The notes beneath the pieces were generated by a model. It saw only the letters and a list, made by a program, of their open reading frames with translations. It did no database searches and was not told the origin of the DNA. Positions 46,501 through 56,993 of a stretch of 64,000 nt of DNA are shown one piece after another. Every line of letters begins with the position of its first letter. The first letter of the stretch is position 1. A program made the translations under genes and the position numbers. This stretch comes from Setomelanomma holmii (Eukaryota; Ascomycota; Dothideomycetes; Pleosporales; Phaeosphaeriaceae): NCBI GenBank assembly GCA_010015745.1, contig ML978197.1, positions 124,001 through 188,000 on the forward strand. The letters are read 5' to 3'.

Positions 46501-47115
46501 GATCATAGAAAATGACACGCATTCTACTATAGACTACTTGTGTCGTATTCCTTTAATCGAAGCGAGATTATCTTATGAATAATGTATCTGCGGCAATCCA
46601 TTGCAAGCGATGATTGTATGAGAATGCGCCCGGTGATCATTCACCCGAAGTAGGGATGGCTCGCTTACGTGATGGACGCGCCCTACGCAGTGTAAGGCGC
46701 GATGGAGCAAGAGCGACTCGTACACCGAGTTTGGTTGCCTAGAGACTGCAACCTGCCCAGACTGCCCTCAGCGCATCGCATACTCCTTTGAGACATGGAA
46801 CGGCTTAACAGATTGGGTGTTTATGCCCTTATCTCCACAATCAAGATTGTGGAGTGTGGAGGTCGAAAATGAGGGGTTGCGATTCGTGGTAAGGCTTAGT
46901 GGGGCGCTAACGTTATTTTCTAGTGCGTCATATGTCAGACTCACTTGAGCTTAACTCGACTTCGAGATGCATGCGTTCCAGCAAGTGAACGAAGCCAAGA
47001 TCTGGAGCATTAGTGCTTGCGAACCCGCCGACTTCGGCAACACCGTATGACACTTCTTCCAGACTGCGCTCTTCTGCTTTGATCACAACACCACCACACA
47101 CAGCGTTCTTTGACC
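46501..47115. other. Intergenic, upstream of C2H2 gene
   Basis: 615 bases; no coding feature recognised. 3' UTR of the kinase gene and promoter of the next gene. Confidence 0.4.
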
Positions 47116-48786
47116 ATGAGTGAACATGAATTGCCTTCTAACTGGCAGCTCGACGGTAACAATGACGACATCTTCGATGATATCTGGGCGACGAACTTTG
47201 ACGCGGCTGAATTTCAAACGGCCATGGCAGGACCCAGCTTCACAACTCCTGGTCTTGACGACCTGGGTCCTTTGCCAACGCTAGACAATTTCACAATGGA
47301 CGGCGCATTGCTAGAGACCCCTCCTGAACCTCAAAAGTACGAAAACAGAGCCGAGAGTTTCCCGCTCCAGCAATTCATGCAACAAGATCGAGCTTCGTTT
47401 CCACGACAGCACACTCTTCCCCGACGACGCAGCAAATATGTACTGCGGAGATCAGCAGGCCACATCAGTCCTATAGCGATCCCGGCTGGCAACAAGAACG
47501 ACTCGCCCGTACATTCTCTCGCACTTCAGCGATGGCAAAACTCACCGCCCGAGGATGAGGCGGCCTCTCTTTCGGCCATATACAATGCCATGGAGCAGCG
47601 TCCACAGAGTCGTGGATCGCGGGATAGCCAAACTCCAAACCTGGAGGCTTTCAGAACATATCGAGGACCATCTTCCACAACGAGTTTAGACAGCGGTGTG
47701 AGTGATGCGTCGCTTCAATCCGTCAATTCGAACCAATCGGCAACTTCACAGTCACGACGACGACGAGGCGGTAAGGCTCGTGCACCGGCTAAGCCGAAGG
47801 CGCGGAAACCCAAGGATTCTGCAGATCGCATCTTCAAGTGTACCTTTTGCTGCGACGATTTCAAGCACAAGTATGACTGGGCTAGGCACGAGAAGTCGCT
47901 TCATCTGAATCTGGAGGAGTGGGTCTGTGCGTCAAACGGAGGATCAGTTGTCTTGCCTTTGACCGGAAGAGTACATTGTGCATACTGCAGTGCCCTCGAT
48001 CCAACCCAAGACCATCTCGAAAGCCACAACTATAGCGCATGTCAAGGCGGTCAATCAACACCGCGCACCTTCCGCCGCAAGGACCATCTCGTTCAGCATC
48101 TTCGGCTGGTCCATGGCCTCGACACGCTCCCGCTCATTGAAGACTGGAAGGTCGCTTCTGCGCCTATAAAGTCCCGTTGTGGCTTCTGCGGTGACAAATT
48201 GAGCAGCTGGGATGAAAGGGCCGATCATCTGGCAGCACATTTCCGTAAAGGCAAGACCATGTTCGACTGGCATGGCGACCACCACTTTGAGCCTGAAGTG
48301 AATACCCGTGTCTCTAACGCCTTTCCTCCGTACCTTATCGCCGCTCAAGCGCAGACACTAGTTCCGTTCTCTGCGACGAGCCACGATTCCCAGGACCACA
48401 CCAAACAGGTAATGTCGCAATTGGAGCTGGAGATGCTTGCTTCAGATATGAACTTGTTGGAGACAACACAGCTGCAGCCCTCGACCACACTTCCAACCTT
48501 AACGGACAGCCAAACTCCTCCTCTCTCAGCTGAGAGCACTACGCCGGATCAGCAAGGGGCTGAGACTAGATTATTCGCCGATGTCCTGTCGCGCCACCTC
48601 GCTCGTTTCGCAAGACAGCAGATGATGTTGGGAGTTGTGCCGACCGACGAGATGTTCCAGCGAGAATCTCGAAGGATACTGTATCAGGATGCCGACGATG
48701 CTTGGAATCAGACTGTGGCCGATAATCCGGTGTGGATTCAAGAATTTCGAGAGCAGACAGGGTTCTACCAAGATCCGCGTGCCTAA
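47116..48786 (+). CDS. C2H2 zinc-finger transcription factor
   Basis: Intronless, 556 residues from the ATG at 47116 (MSEHELPSNW). The N-terminal 230 residues are acidic, Gln- and Ser-rich, and include an ArgLys-rich patch SRRRRGGKARAPAKPKARKPK just before the fingers (probable nuclear localisation). Finger 1 is FKCTFCCDDFKHKYDWARHEKSLH. A second, longer unit runs through VHCAYCSALDPTQDHLESHNYSAC and FRRKDHLVQHLRLVH. A third, CGFCGDKLSSWDERADHLAAHF, precedes KGKTMFDWHGDHH. This arrangement, with an atypical middle finger and conserved C-terminal tail, is common in fungal C2H2 regulators of unknown targets. The C-terminus (RHLARFARQQMMLGVVPTDE) is conserved-looking and helical. Intact. Confidence 0.83.
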   Translation: MSEHELPSNWQLDGNNDDIFDDIWATNFDAAEFQTAMAGPSFTTPGLDDLGPLPTLDNFTMDGALLETPPEPQKYENRAESFPLQQFMQQDRASFPRQHTLPRRRSKYVLRRSAGHISPIAIPAGNKNDSPVHSLALQRWQNSPPEDEAASLSAIYNAMEQRPQSRGSRDSQTPNLEAFRTYRGPSSTTSLDSGVSDASLQSVNSNQSATSQSRRRRGGKARAPAKPKARKPKDSADRIFKCTFCCDDFKHKYDWARHEKSLHLNLEEWVCASNGGSVVLPLTGRVHCAYCSALDPTQDHLESHNYSACQGGQSTPRTFRRKDHLVQHLRLVHGLDTLPLIEDWKVASAPIKSRCGFCGDKLSSWDERADHLAAHFRKGKTMFDWHGDHHFEPEVNTRVSNAFPPYLIAAQAQTLVPFSATSHDSQDHTKQVMSQLELEMLASDMNLLETTQLQPSTTLPTLTDSQTPPLSAESTTPDQQGAETRLFADVLSRHLARFARQQMMLGVVPTDEMFQRESRRILYQDADDAWNQTVADNPVWIQEFREQTGFYQDPRA

Positions 48787-49258
48787 GGTTTGGTAGATGG
48801 CAGCATCGGCCTTCACTCCGCGATTACACAATACGCCCACAATGCGTCCACACATGACACTCGACAAAAAAAGCCTTAAGTATCTCATATCGACTCCCGC
48901 TTAGCTTTGTGAGGTTTGTAAGGTTGGAAATCTACGGCCTGGCGAGTCCAATACACTGCCCATTTCTTTCAGTAATTCACCTGGTAATACTCTCGATCAG
49001 ATCAACATGGCCATTGTTGCTATATCTTCGCTCAATAATTTCCCCCTCTCTGAAATGTTTCTTTTGGAATCGACATTCACTATCCACGTTATATTTTGCG
49101 GTCACATTGTTTGTTCACGGTCCAGTTTCACCTTCGGTGACTGTCAATTTGCGCACGACCAGATTGGTATCGAAATTGAAAAACCCCATTTGCCAATCAT
49201 ACATACCCAGTGAGTTCGACCTCCCACCGAAAAAGAAAAGACCCCCAAGATCCTTGCC
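48787..49258. other. Intergenic, upstream of MPGS gene
   Basis: 472 bases of 3' UTR and promoter; no supported coding sequence. Confidence 0.4.
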
Positions 49259-50630
49259 ATGAAGCCGGCGGCTTTGCTGCCATTGGCGCTTCTGTTTCAC
49301 GCATACTCCCGTTGCAATTCAACGAGACAGGGTGTGAACTCAGGCTCAGCGCGTATTGGCAATGTTGAAGTTCACAAGACGTCTAAAGTCATTGAACTAG
49401 ATGCTGGTCACATCGGCGAAACTTCCGATTGCAGCGAGCCCATCGATAAAGACAGCACATTCGCCATCTCACAAGACTTTCTCCATGACATTGAGAAGGA
49501 TCTTGCCATTGTCATTCCATGCATGGACGAAGACTTAAGCGTTCTCGATGGCGTCCTAGAAGGCGTCCCGCACGATTCCCTTATCATCATCATCTCCAAC
49601 AGCGCGGAAGCTAATTTCCAAGAAGAGTGCCAATTTCTCGAAGAGTATTGCAATTCCACGCAACGAGCCGCAATCGTTGTGCACCAGCAAAACCCAAGAC
49701 TTGCCTGGGCGTTCGAAAATGCTGGTATGTCAGCCCTCGTCGAACACGATGCAGACACGCACACTCCACACGTCCGCCACGGAAAAGGCGAAGCCATGAT
49801 GATTGGCACTACTCTCGCTCACCTCTCCAATAAGTCATTTGTAGGCTTCATTGACGCTGACAACTTCGTCGCAGGCTCTGTCCTCGAATACTGCAAAGCG
49901 TACGCCGCGGGCATACATTATGCACGTCACTGCACCGACTCGGACGATCCGTACGCCATGATACGCATAAAGTGGAACTCCAAGCCGAAAGTCCGGGACA
50001 ATGAGCTCGTGTTCGAGAAATCAGGTCGGAGCTCAAGGGTGGTGAATCATTGGATGAATCGCCTTTTTAGCTATCTCATCAGCACCGCCCATAGCGATGG
50101 TGCGGGACGGCAGGATATCATACAAACCGCCAACGCAGGCGAGCATGCCATGTCCACCGCCCTCGCGCTTCGGATCCTATTCACATCTGGATACGCCGTC
50201 GAGCCATACCAACTCATCGCACTGTGGTCATACTTCAACACGTCCTCGCACACCGTCCAGGTCTTGCAAATCGAGACGCGCAATCCGCACTTTCACGACT
50301 GCAGCAAAGGCGATGGAAATATTCAGCGCATGCAGGCCGGTGGACTGGGCACAATATACCACTCTGAACTTACTCCGCCGGGCCTGAGGGATGGATGGGT
50401 TAGGCGTGTTTTGTAGAGAAAATTTGGCCGGGCTGCTTGGTGCGGACGGGCAGCTGGCAGGGGTGACGGTCTACCCGCCTCTTTCGGATATGGACTTTGA
50501 TGTGTTCCGAAAGAGCGTTAAGGGTGGCGGTGGGACGATGAAGATGTTTGGGATCGAGTGGGCGGAAGATGGGAAGGTGAAGGCGAAGGCGAAGGAGGAC
50601 TTTGAGCGGTTATGGATCGTAATGGAGTGA
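49259..50630 (+). pseudogene. Mannosyl-3-phosphoglycerate synthase (GT55) with a 4-bp duplication near the 3' end
   Basis: The frame from the ATG at 49259 shows the MPGS landmarks: RIGNVEVHKTSKVIELDAG, LAIVIPCMDEDLSVLDGVL, GVPHDSLIIIISNS, FVGFIDADNFVAGSVLEY, YAMIRIKWNSKPK and TANAGEHAMSTALALRIL. The acidic DAD metal/GDP-mannose motif is in FIDADNF. The family joins GDP-mannose to 3-phosphoglycerate, the first step to the compatible solute mannosylglycerate. Translation ends early at 50416 (GLRDGWVRRVL). The normal C-terminus (LGVFCRENLAGLLGADGQLAG, YPPLSDMD, DFERLWIVME) continues in another frame to 50630, displaced by ATGG doubled at 50391-50398. A paralogous fragment at 20.9-21.1 kb has only one ATGG at this point. 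The first about 30 residues (MKPAALLPLALLFHAYS) form an unusual hydrophobic extension. Possibly still active if the last 75 residues are dispensable. Confidence 0.82.
50391..50398. repeat. ATGG tandem duplication causing the MPGS frameshift
   Basis: ATGGATGG stands where the paralogous copy (minus strand, about 21130) has a single ATGG, between conserved GGCCTG-GGG and TTAGGCGTGT. The 4-bp difference equals the frame offset between the two halves of the gene. Confidence 0.85.
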
Positions 50631-51274
50631 TGAGGAATTTTCTTGGGCGGATTATGCGGCATTGAGCATTCCACGGAGTTTGATCAATTTCTTTCCTTGA
50701 GAAATAGATGAAGTAGGATGGATGGGAGGATAGGGCACATAAGCGCTGAGTCGCTGTAGGCAATAGTCGAGCTCATCAATAATGAATTAATAACAATAGG
50801 AACTGATCACGCATGCCGTAGCTGGGGCTCATTGATGCTATTGCGATGGCTGGACAGTTTCAGCAGTGCCGTCCTCCCGCACATTACCTTCGTATAATAT
50901 GAATTTCCCAAAAGAAGTGCACGCGGCATATTCGAGTCAAAGGATTGATTGTATTCGATGGCGTTGGCTATTAAGTCGGTCCTCAATCGACCATGCTTCT
51001 ACCTAGCACGATGTTTAAACTCAGCTTGCCAGACAATGATACACCCTACTCGCCTGTCTCATGACATGACCATATACGGTAGGCCCAAGAATGTCTAGCC
51101 ATGCTCTCAGAAACCAATCGTCCCTCTGCTCTACTCATCGACGTCATCTACCGGCGGCTACACCACAGTATGCTCAGCATCGTCAGCCCCAGAGTCCAAA
51201 ACCTCTTCTTTCCACGCTACAACGTCCTAATGCCTATCCTTGCTTGGGAAAGAAGGCGAGGTTCCTTTCTATAC
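50631..51274. other. Intergenic, nothing recognised
   Basis: 644 bases between the convergent ends of the MPGS gene and the next pseudogene. No supported feature. Confidence 0.4.
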
Positions 51275-52235
51275 CTAGAGTTCACGGTCGTAGTTCACCT
51301 TAAAGTGGAACACAAGTTTAGGAAAGTACCACTGCTCGATTCGCAGTTCGGACTTCTGCATCGAGTCTTCGATGTGACGTTCTTCGAGGCCTGTCGTGTC
51401 GGCGATTAGGCCAGGAGTGCTAATGTAGGGGTCGGGATTGCTTAAGTAGAACTGGGAACCGGGATGCGCTGCGCGCAGACGAACGAGCAGCGTGATATCG
51501 ACAGCGAAAGAGCCGTATGTGCCCATCATGTAAGCAGGGTCGCGCCGGTGCGAGTCCTAGCTGTCGATATTGATGACGACCATACCGCTGACGGGCTCGT
51601 GTAGCCATGTTTCGATGTATTTGGAGAGGTCTTCGAGGGGTACATGGATTGTGGTTGTCTTCTTGTAAACAAGTAGAAACTCAGCGCGGATTCGTCAACA
51701 GACCTGAGTCAGCGCACGACCTGGTGCGAGGCCTTCGAAGGGACTGTCGGGCACGGAGGTATCGTGGCGCATGTTGACTACATGGTTCTCGAGGTACATC
51801 TCGTATGTGATGTTGCGGAGCTCTAGATTGTCAAGTCAACCATGCGAGCGAGGCAGATGAGCGTGCCCTGACTTACCTCCAGTCAGCTGCATCAGCTTGG
51901 AGGCTTGGCTTTATGTCTCTGCCTTTCGTCGCACATACTCCTTCTTCTGGGCTGCTTTGGTGAGCCGACCCGTTCGACGAGACTTGATAGCAGCGTCAGC
52001 ACCATTGATATTCAGCTTTTGTGACTTGGTAGGGCAACGCTCACCAGCATCGCTATCTAGGTACTCGTCATCGCCCCCTGGTACTTGCCGGGTTCGTCGA
52101 GTCTTCTTACCCAATGGGATGTCGCACAGATCCTGGCTGGCGGTGTGGTACTTCTGCTAAGAGTATTGCTTGGGAGTTATGTCAATACGTGTCCAAATCT
52201 CTGACGCCAAGGGTACTTACCATATGCATGCTCAT
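51275..52235 (-). pseudogene. Decayed gene of the fungal 'LRN-Y / QVCRQIRAEF' hypothetical family with three in-frame stops
   Basis: The minus-strand model starts MSMHM (52235), splices at gtaagt/cttag to QKYHTASQDLCDIPLGKKTRR, and has a second good intron joining LMQLTG to ELRNITYEMYLEN. The latter is the 'L..ELRN.IYE..L' block common in fungal F-box-like hypothetical proteins. Its partner block ALTQVC-RIRAEFLLVYKK follows. The frame is otherwise continuous to YDREL at 51275 but is stopped by TAA (51911-51913), TGA (51695-51697) and TAG (51557-51559). Each can be derived from CAA, CGA and CAG by a single C-to-T change. Such transitions would suit repeat-induced point mutation or plain decay. 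The family's function is unknown. Confidence 0.62.
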
Positions 52236-53292
52236 AGTTCTAGCCATAAGTAGTGGTCTGGACAGATGAGATGGGTTCTGATCCTCATAGGTACACCGAG
52301 CGAGTCGAAGACGCGGCGTGGCTAAAATGCTAAGTGCGGGTTAGAATATTTGAATTGCTGTTGACTTGAACTGCTGTTGAATATCCTCGGATGGAAAGAT
52401 GTAATTTGTCGAGTCCGGGTTCCCCTCACATATGGCAATGCTCAAGACCGACAGCGCCGCAGCAGTAAGTGTCTGGTCATATGACCGAAGAATTCACTCG
52501 AAACGTGCTTGGGGCTAGGTCCCATCTTCATTTGAGTGTTCCTGTGAGCTAGTCGTAGATGCCTCCCGCCCCCGGATTAAGTCTCGGTCCATTCTCGAGG
52601 CTCTCGATAATTCGCGCCTGGGGCTCGAAGTATGACTTACGCTAGGAGCTAGCAACATCTCATTTTAGGGTTGGGGTGCTTCTTGGTTCTCCTTTAATTG
52701 CTATTGCTGCCATGCCGTATTTACTCGCAGCGCGCAGGTCGACTGGCTCGCAAGTTCGACCTGGCAAATCGCAATCTTTCTCGCACGAAATAGCAAACTC
52801 AAATATAAGATCGTCGTTCACGAATGATCCGCCGTAAGTCGAGTTTGACATGTCGAAGTCATACTGGACAAGACGTATTGCATGGCTAGGATAACTGAGA
52901 CATGGTGAAGTGAGAACTCGCCGACAACGATGACCGCCAGGTTGCCATTCCTCTCATTAACTAGCCAAGATCGTGGTTATATTCGTTGAGCTGGTGGAAA
53001 CGATTGCGCCGAGTATCGCGAACCCAAATGTTCTTGGTAAAGTGGTCTCGAGACAACGTTAGCTCGATCGCCTGTTGCTAGTTGTGTAACTGCGTGAGCA
53101 GTGTCGGTCGGATGCTGTGATCAGCGAATGTATTGCTATCTGTTGTCGTGTTGTGATGTTCGTGTTACAGGAGCTCTCAGCTCAGAGGTAAGTGCACTTG
53201 CCCACAGGGCAGTGCTTACTACAATAGGATATCATGTGACTTTAGCCACGTGGTTACAAGTTGCGTTGACAACGAATTCTTGACGCACAAGC
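52236..53292. other. Gene-poor stretch upstream of pseudogene
   Basis: About 1 kb. A 63-codon minus-strand frame at 52660-52851 (MSNSTYGGSFVNDDLIFEFA) looks protein-like but is isolated and unrecognised; perhaps an exon of a lost gene. Nothing else supported. Confidence 0.4.
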
Positions 53293-55353
53293 TCAGCACA
53301 AGTTGATGAGTTCAAAATCGTTGACGCTCAGCCCCAGCACAGCGTCGCCTCTCATCACACCGTGCAGATACGCCTGACCAAGAATCTTGAACTTCGCTTC
53401 GCCAATCTTTTTCAGCACAAATGGCATCTTTGCGCCCATTGCAAGCCATATCTCATCGCCCTGTTGCGCCAGCCGTGGTCCAAGACCAAGCCGCGCGTTG
53501 GCTGTACGAAACATTGCGCGCTTCCATAAACTTCGCTGCAAAGCCCATGCATATCGATCGGCACGGTCAAGTACTTCGTCACCATATGGCCTGGTCTCTT
53601 CGCGTTGGACGTGCGCTAGAAAGTCTTTGAGATGACGCTGTGTGTCCAACTCGGCTGGTCTGATGCCAAAATTTTCATTCAGGCTCAAGCCGGCAGTGAG
53701 CGTGATTGCGAAGTCGATTAAACTTTGACCACTCCGCTCCTGGCACATAAAGTCAGTCCGACTTATTCGCTCAAGTTCAGGCTCCATATCAAAGCGATGT
53801 AGAAGGTGTATAGGCGCAGATGAAGCAACGGCAAAGTCGATCACGCCAAGACACCTGGCTCTCAACTGAAGCTCCGGCATGCCAGACTGCCAGTCAGACG
53901 ATATGATACTGATGTCTGTTGTCGGTAAGGTGCCGGAAGCTGCATAGTATGCGTCTTTCGAGGCAAATCGGGATGGTTCAGTTCCAAGATCCCACCTGGG
54001 AATCCATGAAGGGTATTTGACCCGAAATGTTGCTTCACTGTGGGTCACATGACACAGAAGCTCTATGCCGCGATGAAGTTCATTGATTGCGCTCTTAGCG
54101 ACATCGAAGTATAGGTAGCCTACGGTATAAGCGTCGTCATAGTTGGGCGAGACGACCGTATCGGCATTTCCTTGGTAGTCAATCAATTGCGACGAAGGTG
54201 GGTCGGTGTGCAATGCATGCTTCCTGAAAGCCGCAGGATGACCAAGAAAGGCATATATGCTGTCTCGGGCATCGGTGCAAAGTAGACCGCGGGCTTTGCC
54301 GAGGATGTCCAAGAATGTGTCATCCAACACATGGCGTTGCGTACCACGCCTTGTCGACCTGGTGTAACGATTCGCGAGTCGTATCAACTGTAAGCTCAGA
54401 GCATGTATGCGTATGAGCCCGACCCCACGTGTGTCCAAGTAATTGAGGAAGCCTTGAAGCTCGTGCTGGGTGAAGGTAGTACTTTCGCAATAGAACGTGG
54501 CATCTCGGGATAACCCAAGCTCTTGCACGACCCAGACTCTTCTGAACCATGGCCGCCTCAGTAGCGTTGCCAAGTACTCCCATTTCCGTGGGTCCACATT
54601 TATGTCCTGAGGACGAGCTGTTCGACCACTCACTTCACATTGAGTTGCAAGACGACCAAAATGCCGAATGAGTTGTGCAGCATGGCAAGCGCTATCGGCT
54701 TCCGAGTCACCATACCCTACATGACCTAGCCACACATGGACCTGTCGTGCTGTCCAGTAGATAAGACCCATGAGCTGCACTTGGCTCGCTCGTTCAACTT
54801 CGTCTTTTTGGTTGATGCAGATAGCATCCACCCAGAGTGAACGAACAGACATAGGGTCGCGAAGCTTTCGAAGCGCATCTCCGAGATTATGCGTGATGGG
54901 CAAGGACATGCCATCGCCTTCAAGTGATAGGCTGGTCAGTCAATACTCACACAAAGACTTCGTTCAGGAAACCCGTGCGATAACGAAGCCGGAGTATCAG
55001 ATAGATCAAGGAGACATGATAACGGATAACATACATTCGATACAGGAGGCGCTGTCGTTACTGCCCCACACGTAGGATACAGTGTCGTATGATGGACTGG
55101 TATGGTCGTGAGCGAGATCCGGCCCATCTTGTCTCTGCAAAGAGACAACACGTAAAGCGCCTCGAAGGCGGTGAATTGCGATGCCGGGTTCCAAGTACAA
55201 AACACGAATCTGACCTTGTGTCAAGGGCCTGTATAGACCGGTACGTGTTGTCTGGAGAACACTACTATGGAAGCTTGACTGATGTTCGACTGGGCTAGAA
55301 ATGGGCCCATCAGATGCACGGATGCCACCATCCACTCTTCGAGGTCTCAGCAT
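53293..55353 (-). CDS. HET-domain (heterokaryon incompatibility) protein, intact
   Basis: Exons 55035-55353 and 53293-54917 flank a 117-nt intron (gtatgt ... cttgaag) and join in phase (SCIE-CDGMSLPITHNL) into 647 residues. HET blocks in order: YRPLTQGQIRVLYLEPG, YDTVSYVWGSNDS, LGDALRKLRDP, SLWVDAICINQKDEVERASQV, LMGLIYWTARQVHVWLG, LLRRPWFRRVWVVQELGLS, and DARDSIYAFLGHPA. The remaining 350 residues have no second domain I recognise (they include YPSWIPRWDLG, usual after HET). HET proteins trigger incompatibility or cell-death responses on non-self encounter, often paired with a partner gene. No NLR-type partner adjoins it. The exon-2 ATG at 54909 (MSLPITHN) would lose the first HET block, so I use the spliced start. 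Confidence 0.88.
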
Positions 55354-55827
55354 GTCTTCGAGGAGTGCCGAGTCGTTGTCTTTGATGACATTTCCTGTTA
55401 CATTAGATCAACGTTCGTGCTTGCAGTGCCGGGTTTGGCGTTATTGCAATCTATTCAGCCTTGGTTCCGAAAACCCCAGATCCATGTACCCGGCTCCTAT
55501 GACGTGACAACAAACTTGCAACGAAACGAGATATTTCATGCGCCTCCCGCACGCTCTTGAACGATGTTTCGACTGGTGCGAGAATTGGGATTCGCGATGT
55601 TGTACATTTCGCGCAGAGCCGCACAAACATGTTGGTCTCAATCTCGCCCACTGCCCAGCCCAAGGGGGCAAGGCGGCGAGGCAGTGCAACCGGGGCCCGA
55701 CCAACGACCGATCGTAGCGCCCTGGATGCAAGTTCACGAGACCCACCCGCCAAAGCCGTCATCCAACTACTCCCTGCCAACGTCCAACCTCACCTCATCC
55801 GACCACGACCGCCAACACCGCCCGGCC
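55354..55827. other. Divergent intergenic region HET (-)/small secreted protein (+)
   Basis: 474 bases. Overlapping frames on both strands reflect composition only; the plus-strand frame upstream of 55828 lacks any recognisable peptide. Promoters and leaders. Confidence 0.4.
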
Positions 55828-56335
55828 ATGATGCGCCAACTACCCTTCGCGATAATGCTGCTCTGCGCAGGCCTTGCGGTGGCCGACGATATCGTGATGA
55901 AGACGCGCATCAAGGTGCAGTTATTTGCGTCGCCGGCGTTTGTTTCCGAAGTCTCCGTGGACGCGTACAACAACCAGTGCCTATCGCTGGACAACAATCT
56001 GTACGTCGAAAGACCAAGCACAAGGTGCGCTAGGGTCGCTGACTGTGTGTAGGATCGATGGCCGAGTGCAGTCGCTGCTAGTTGGTGGTCATGATGTCGC
56101 AGGTGTGCTGAACAGGGACGACTACTGGAACTGCCGCTTCTTCGAGTACGTCGCTCGCTCCTCTGTGGCCGTATGCAGCCTGCTGACTGTGTGTAGTAAT
56201 TACGGTTGCAACGAAAATTCGGATGACTATCTTACTATTCCTGACGGGGTCAACAACCTCAGCAGCATCGGATGGGGGACCCGGATTCGGAGCCTTCGCT
56301 GCCGCAACTTCGACCCATCCGTTACTTCTTCCTGA
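55828..56335 (+). CDS. Small secreted protein, beta/gamma-crystallin-like pattern
   Basis: Three exons (55828-56000, 56053-56145, 56197-56335) join in phase into 134 residues. MMRQLPFAIMLLCAGLAVA is a signal peptide. The mature part has four cysteines (NNQCLSL, WNCRFF, YGCNEN, LRCRNF). Its rhythm is short strands, a DNNLIDGRVQSLLVGG turn, CRFFDNYGC and VNNLSSIGWGTRIRSLRC, which resembles the Greek-key beta/gamma-crystallin-like secreted proteins of fungi. I would call it a candidate effector or extracellular beta-sandwich protein, without function. Both introns (52 and 51 nt) begin gtacgtcg and end gctgactgtgtgtag. It is divergent from the HET gene. A second ATG directly follows the first. 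Confidence 0.7.
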
Positions 56336-56993
56336 AGAGGGTGTCCATCAATATCAAATCGTAAAACACCGCATAACTGGATCGCTGGATTCCGCAAGGC
56401 ATGCCAATCTGGGGTGCGAGCGATAGCGCAAAACGCTCAGGCGGTGAACGGCGTGGTAACACACTCGAGCTATCTCATGGACCTTTCCAGTAGCAGCCGA
56501 TATAGAAGCACGGCACGCGAAAAAGACCACACGATATTCGACACCTGAGGTGTTGGCCTTCCATTCCCAAGCCGCCCGAGTTCTAGAGCGCCGGACCTTG
56601 GTCGTGGACATGCCCTCATATTTGGTTGGGAGGGTGTGTCATTCTGGCGAGGCATGAGATTTGGCGTATCATGTACGTTGCTGGTGAAATGAACAGGAGT
56701 TGAAGATCTCGACGCTGTGTCGAGATGTTGAAGGAAGCTAAGGAATGTTAGGGCATTTGGGGAAGGTGCTATGAGGCGCTTGACGAGGGAAGGTGGGGTA
56801 CACAGGTCTAGAAGAAGAAGTCGTGATATACCCTTGCGCTTGGCGGTCGACGTTTCAAACTTTCGGCGTATCGCGAAGCGTCGGTCTGCATCTCTACCAA
56901 CACCCTACGAATGCAAACAATCAATCATAATCCCGTGGGTATCTCCCTCGCTATGCTAAGTGACAACCATGCAACCACTTTTACCTCCAGCCC
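56336..56993. other. Convergent 3' regions, nothing recognised
   Basis: 658 bases between the small secreted protein and the AN1 gene. No supported feature. Confidence 0.4.

Noticed and set aside
52660..52851. 63-codon minus-strand frame MSNSTYGGSFVNDD...
   Set aside because: Protein-like but isolated, without splice partners or a family I recognise. Left as a note in the gene-poor interval.
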